A stretch of DNA of 35,289 nt from Gammaproteobacteria bacterium. Its GTDB lineage: Bacteria > Pseudomonadota > Gammaproteobacteria > GRL18. Every line of letters starts with the position of its first letter. Within the stretch, counting starts at the first letter, position 1. The stretch is from assembly GCA_015231865.1 (NCBI GenBank), contig JADGAU010000016.1, positions 1-35,289 on the forward strand, written 5' to 3'. This document shows, in pieces, positions 33,724 through 35,289 of the stretch. A model generated the notes under the pieces. It had not been told where the DNA came from, ran no database searches, and was given only the letters and a program-made list of their open reading frames with translations. The translations under genes and the position numbers were made by a program.

Positions 33724-34515
33724 ATGAAAAAAATTATGTCGATATCATTTATTGTTACTCTTACAATACTTGCATTTGTCTCACTTGATTCATTCAGTAG
33801 TGAAGAAGTAACTAGTATTAGTAATAAAGATTCTCATAAAAATGAGTTTTTTTCCGAAGTTCGTGAACAAATCAATAATAGTATTTTAATTCTTAAGGAA
33901 AGTGACAAAAAAGATTATACTTTTCCTGGTAATTATTACTTTCAGCCTAGAACAAATTGGGCTTCAAGCCTAGAGCAAAAAATTCGTGATGACTTATCAT
34001 TTTATGAAGTCAAGTCCCAACAAATAAAAGAAACGGTTAGTAGTTCTGCTTTAAATACAACTTCAAAATTAATTCAAAGTATGAATCCTAAAATTGTGGT
34101 GATTGCTTTGGGTGAAAATGATGGCCTTTACAGTAAAAACATTAAAGATATTAAAATGTATCTTGCTACAATTATCAGAACGGCCATAAACAATAGGTCT
34201 AAAGTTGTTTTGGTTGGAAACCGTTTACCTATTCGTTATGGAACAACTTATATTACAGAGTTTGCAGAAATGTATGCGCAATTAGCAAAACAATATGGTA
34301 TCGCTTATGTTCCTGAAGATAAATTTGCCTATACATATCCTATGTTTGTCTATCATTATTCATTGAATGCTCAAGATGCCAGTATTGGTAACAATAGAGT
34401 TAAATCAATCTGGAAAAAATTAGAGCAATTCGTCGAAGAAGATAAAAAAGTAGAAAGAAATGCTTTCTATATTCGAGATTTTTACCGCTTCCCTCAAGTT
34501 ACTTATGGTAGATAA
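33724..34515 (+). CDS. TesA-like SGNH-fold protein lacking catalytic residues
   Basis: A 263-residue exported protein (hydrophobic signal or anchor about 4-20). Residues 53-200 align by eye with TesA-type SGNH hydrolases: ALGENDGLY (128-136) equals TesA LGGNDGL, and NRLPIRYGTTYITEF...YAQLAKQYGIAYVP parallels TesA RLPANYGRRYNEAF...YPKLAKEF. However, block I GDSLS is KESDK (58-62), with Ser60 but no Gly-Asp. Block II lacks the oxyanion Gly. Block V DGIHPN aligns with YSLNAQ (about 212-217), so both Asp and His of the triad are gone. It should be inactive as an esterase. I start at ATG 33724 because it opens the signal peptide and a TATAAT overlaps the upstream ATG. Confidence 0.75.
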   Translation: MKKIMSISFIVTLTILAFVSLDSFSSEEVTSISNKDSHKNEFFSEVREQINNSILILKESDKKDYTFPGNYYFQPRTNWASSLEQKIRDDLSFYEVKSQQIKETVSSSALNTTSKLIQSMNPKIVVIALGENDGLYSKNIKDIKMYLATIIRTAINNRSKVVLVGNRLPIRYGTTYITEFAEMYAQLAKQYGIAYVPEDKFAYTYPMFVYHYSLNAQDASIGNNRVKSIWKKLEQFVEEDKKVERNAFYIRDFYRFPQVTYGR

Positions 34516-34520
34516 TTTCG

Positions 34521-35289
34521 CTACTTTGATTTATTCCACCTGCGAGTGTTAATCGCATACTCATTAATATGCCCTTTAAAAGGCAAAAGTAACATACCTA
34601 AAATTCCATTAACTTCTTCAGTATCACGATAGTGGTGAATGCCAATAGTCATTCCCTGTTGGCCATCACGCGGATCTTGTCGATAGGTACCAAATACTCT
34701 ATCCCACCAGGTTAAATTAAAACCAAAATTGCTATTGGTTTCATCATCTTCAACAGAGTGATGAATTCGATGCATATCTGGCGTCACAATAAGCCAACGT
34801 AAAACCTTATCCATTATATCTGGAAGGGCAATATTACCGTGGTTAAACATAGCTAAGGCGTTTAATATCACTTCAAAAATAATAATTGCAACGACCGGAG
34901 CTCCCAAGACGATGATAGTTGCGAATTTGATTAGCATTGACAAAATAATTTCAAGTGGATGAAACCTTGCTCCAGTTGTAACATCGTAATCCAGATCGGC
35001 ATGATGTACACGATGCAGGCGCCATAAAGCTGGAACAGCATGAACCATTACATGTTGTAAGTAGATAATGAAATCCATAGCGATAATGCTGATGATTATT
35101 GCTGCTAGAGTTGGAACCTCGTAATAATATAAAATTCCCCATCCTTGTTGTTGTGCAAAAAAGGCCATTCCGACAGCAGCAGCCGGAAACAATACTCTTA
35201 GAATCAGGCTATTAAGAAAAACAAGACCAATATTATTAATCCAGCGCTTAAACTTAGAAACGGTTAAAGTCCGCTTAGGTGATATTATT
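34521..35289 (-). CDS. Sterol desaturase / fatty acid hydroxylase family membrane protein (5' end outside window)
   Basis: At least 256 residues are visible and the frame stays open to the last base of the window, so the N-terminus is missing; a TTG at 35192 is internal. It is a di-iron membrane oxygenase of the fatty acid hydroxylase superfamily. The His motifs are QHVMVH, WRLHRVHHAD and MHRIHHS, and several TM helices flank them. The ending NLTWWDRVFGTYR is typical of the bacterial family. The substrate cannot be told from sequence; sterols, fatty acids, carotenoids and ether lipids all occur in the family. It converges on the TesA-like gene with a five-base gap. Confidence 0.88.
   Translation of the reverse strand, partial: IISPKRTLTVSKFKRWINNIGLVFLNSLILRVLFPAAAVGMAFFAQQQGWGILYYYEVPTLAAIIISIIAMDFIIYLQHVMVHAVPALWRLHRVHHADLDYDVTTGARFHPLEIILSMLIKFATIIVLGAPVVAIIIFEVILNALAMFNHGNIALPDIMDKVLRWLIVTPDMHRIHHSVEDDETNSNFGFNLTWWDRVFGTYRQDPRDGQQGMTIGIHHYRDTEEVNGILGMLLLPFKGHINEYAINTRRWNKSK

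Noticed and set aside
1-35289. Search for a CRISPR array, prophage, toxin-antitoxin pair, integrase or defence system
   Set aside because: No spaced repeats, integrase, capsid, nuclease-helicase or antitoxin-like genes were seen; all sizeable genes have another explanation.

Overview
The window looks like chromosomal DNA of an AT-rich gammaproteobacterium, probably a sulfur oxidiser. By eye G+C is about one third; I did not compute it. The sulfur signs are a Gly/Tyr/Asn-rich exported protein of the sulfur-globule type, a periplasmic DsrE-like protein and a small cytochrome c. HldE, AmpD, a PilW/PilX/PilV-type set, EngB, a DeaD helicase, monomeric isocitrate dehydrogenase and a BarA-type hybrid kinase fit Gammaproteobacteria. 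No genus can be named from this stretch.

Layout. 1-300: a tRNA-Ser(GGA) on the minus strand, with a consensus promoter back-to-back with a promoter for the next gene. 0.3-8.4 kb, plus strand: an exported CAP-domain protein, deaD, three oversized pilus-accessory genes (pilW-, pilX- and pilV-like) and hisC. An 83-bp MITE-like element with 5-bp target duplications sits exactly at the pilW/pilX junction and leaves the pilW stop codon intact. 8.35-11.9 kb, minus: a large hybrid sensor kinase with a His/Met-rich extracytoplasmic segment. 12.3-13.7 kb, plus: hldE. 13.7-21.3 kb, minus: a long run read in the order 11-residue-repeat exported protein, idh, CHASE2-adenylate cyclase, FecR/DUF4384-like protein, ampD, DUF2797 protein, folK. 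21.6-25.1 kb, plus: PP2C phosphatase, double-receiver response regulator and Kef-type antiporter. 25.2-25.7 kb: sulfur-globule-like protein with a strong promoter and a strong bidirectional terminator. 25.8-27.8 kb, minus: HD-GYP phosphodiesterase and cytochrome c. 27.9-28.5 kb, plus: engB. 28.6-32.7 kb, minus: proA, gor, a GST-like protein and a methyltransferase. 33.0 kb to the end: DsrE-like protein, a TesA-like SGNH protein that has lost its catalytic residues, and a sterol-desaturase-family membrane protein running off the window end.

How genes work together. Signalling is dense: cAMP synthesis (cyclase), probable c-di-GMP breakdown (HD-GYP), Ser/Thr dephosphorylation (PP2C) and two phosphorelay proteins. 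gor, the GST-like protein and perhaps the Kef-type antiporter point to thiol and electrophile handling. hldE, ampD and folK are housekeeping. I found no CRISPR array, prophage, transposase gene or recognisable defence system. The most unusual items are the exported protein with eight Trp residues spaced exactly 11 apart, upstream of idh; the degenerate TesA homologue; the duplicated Cys domain on the PilV-like protein; and the MITE insertion.
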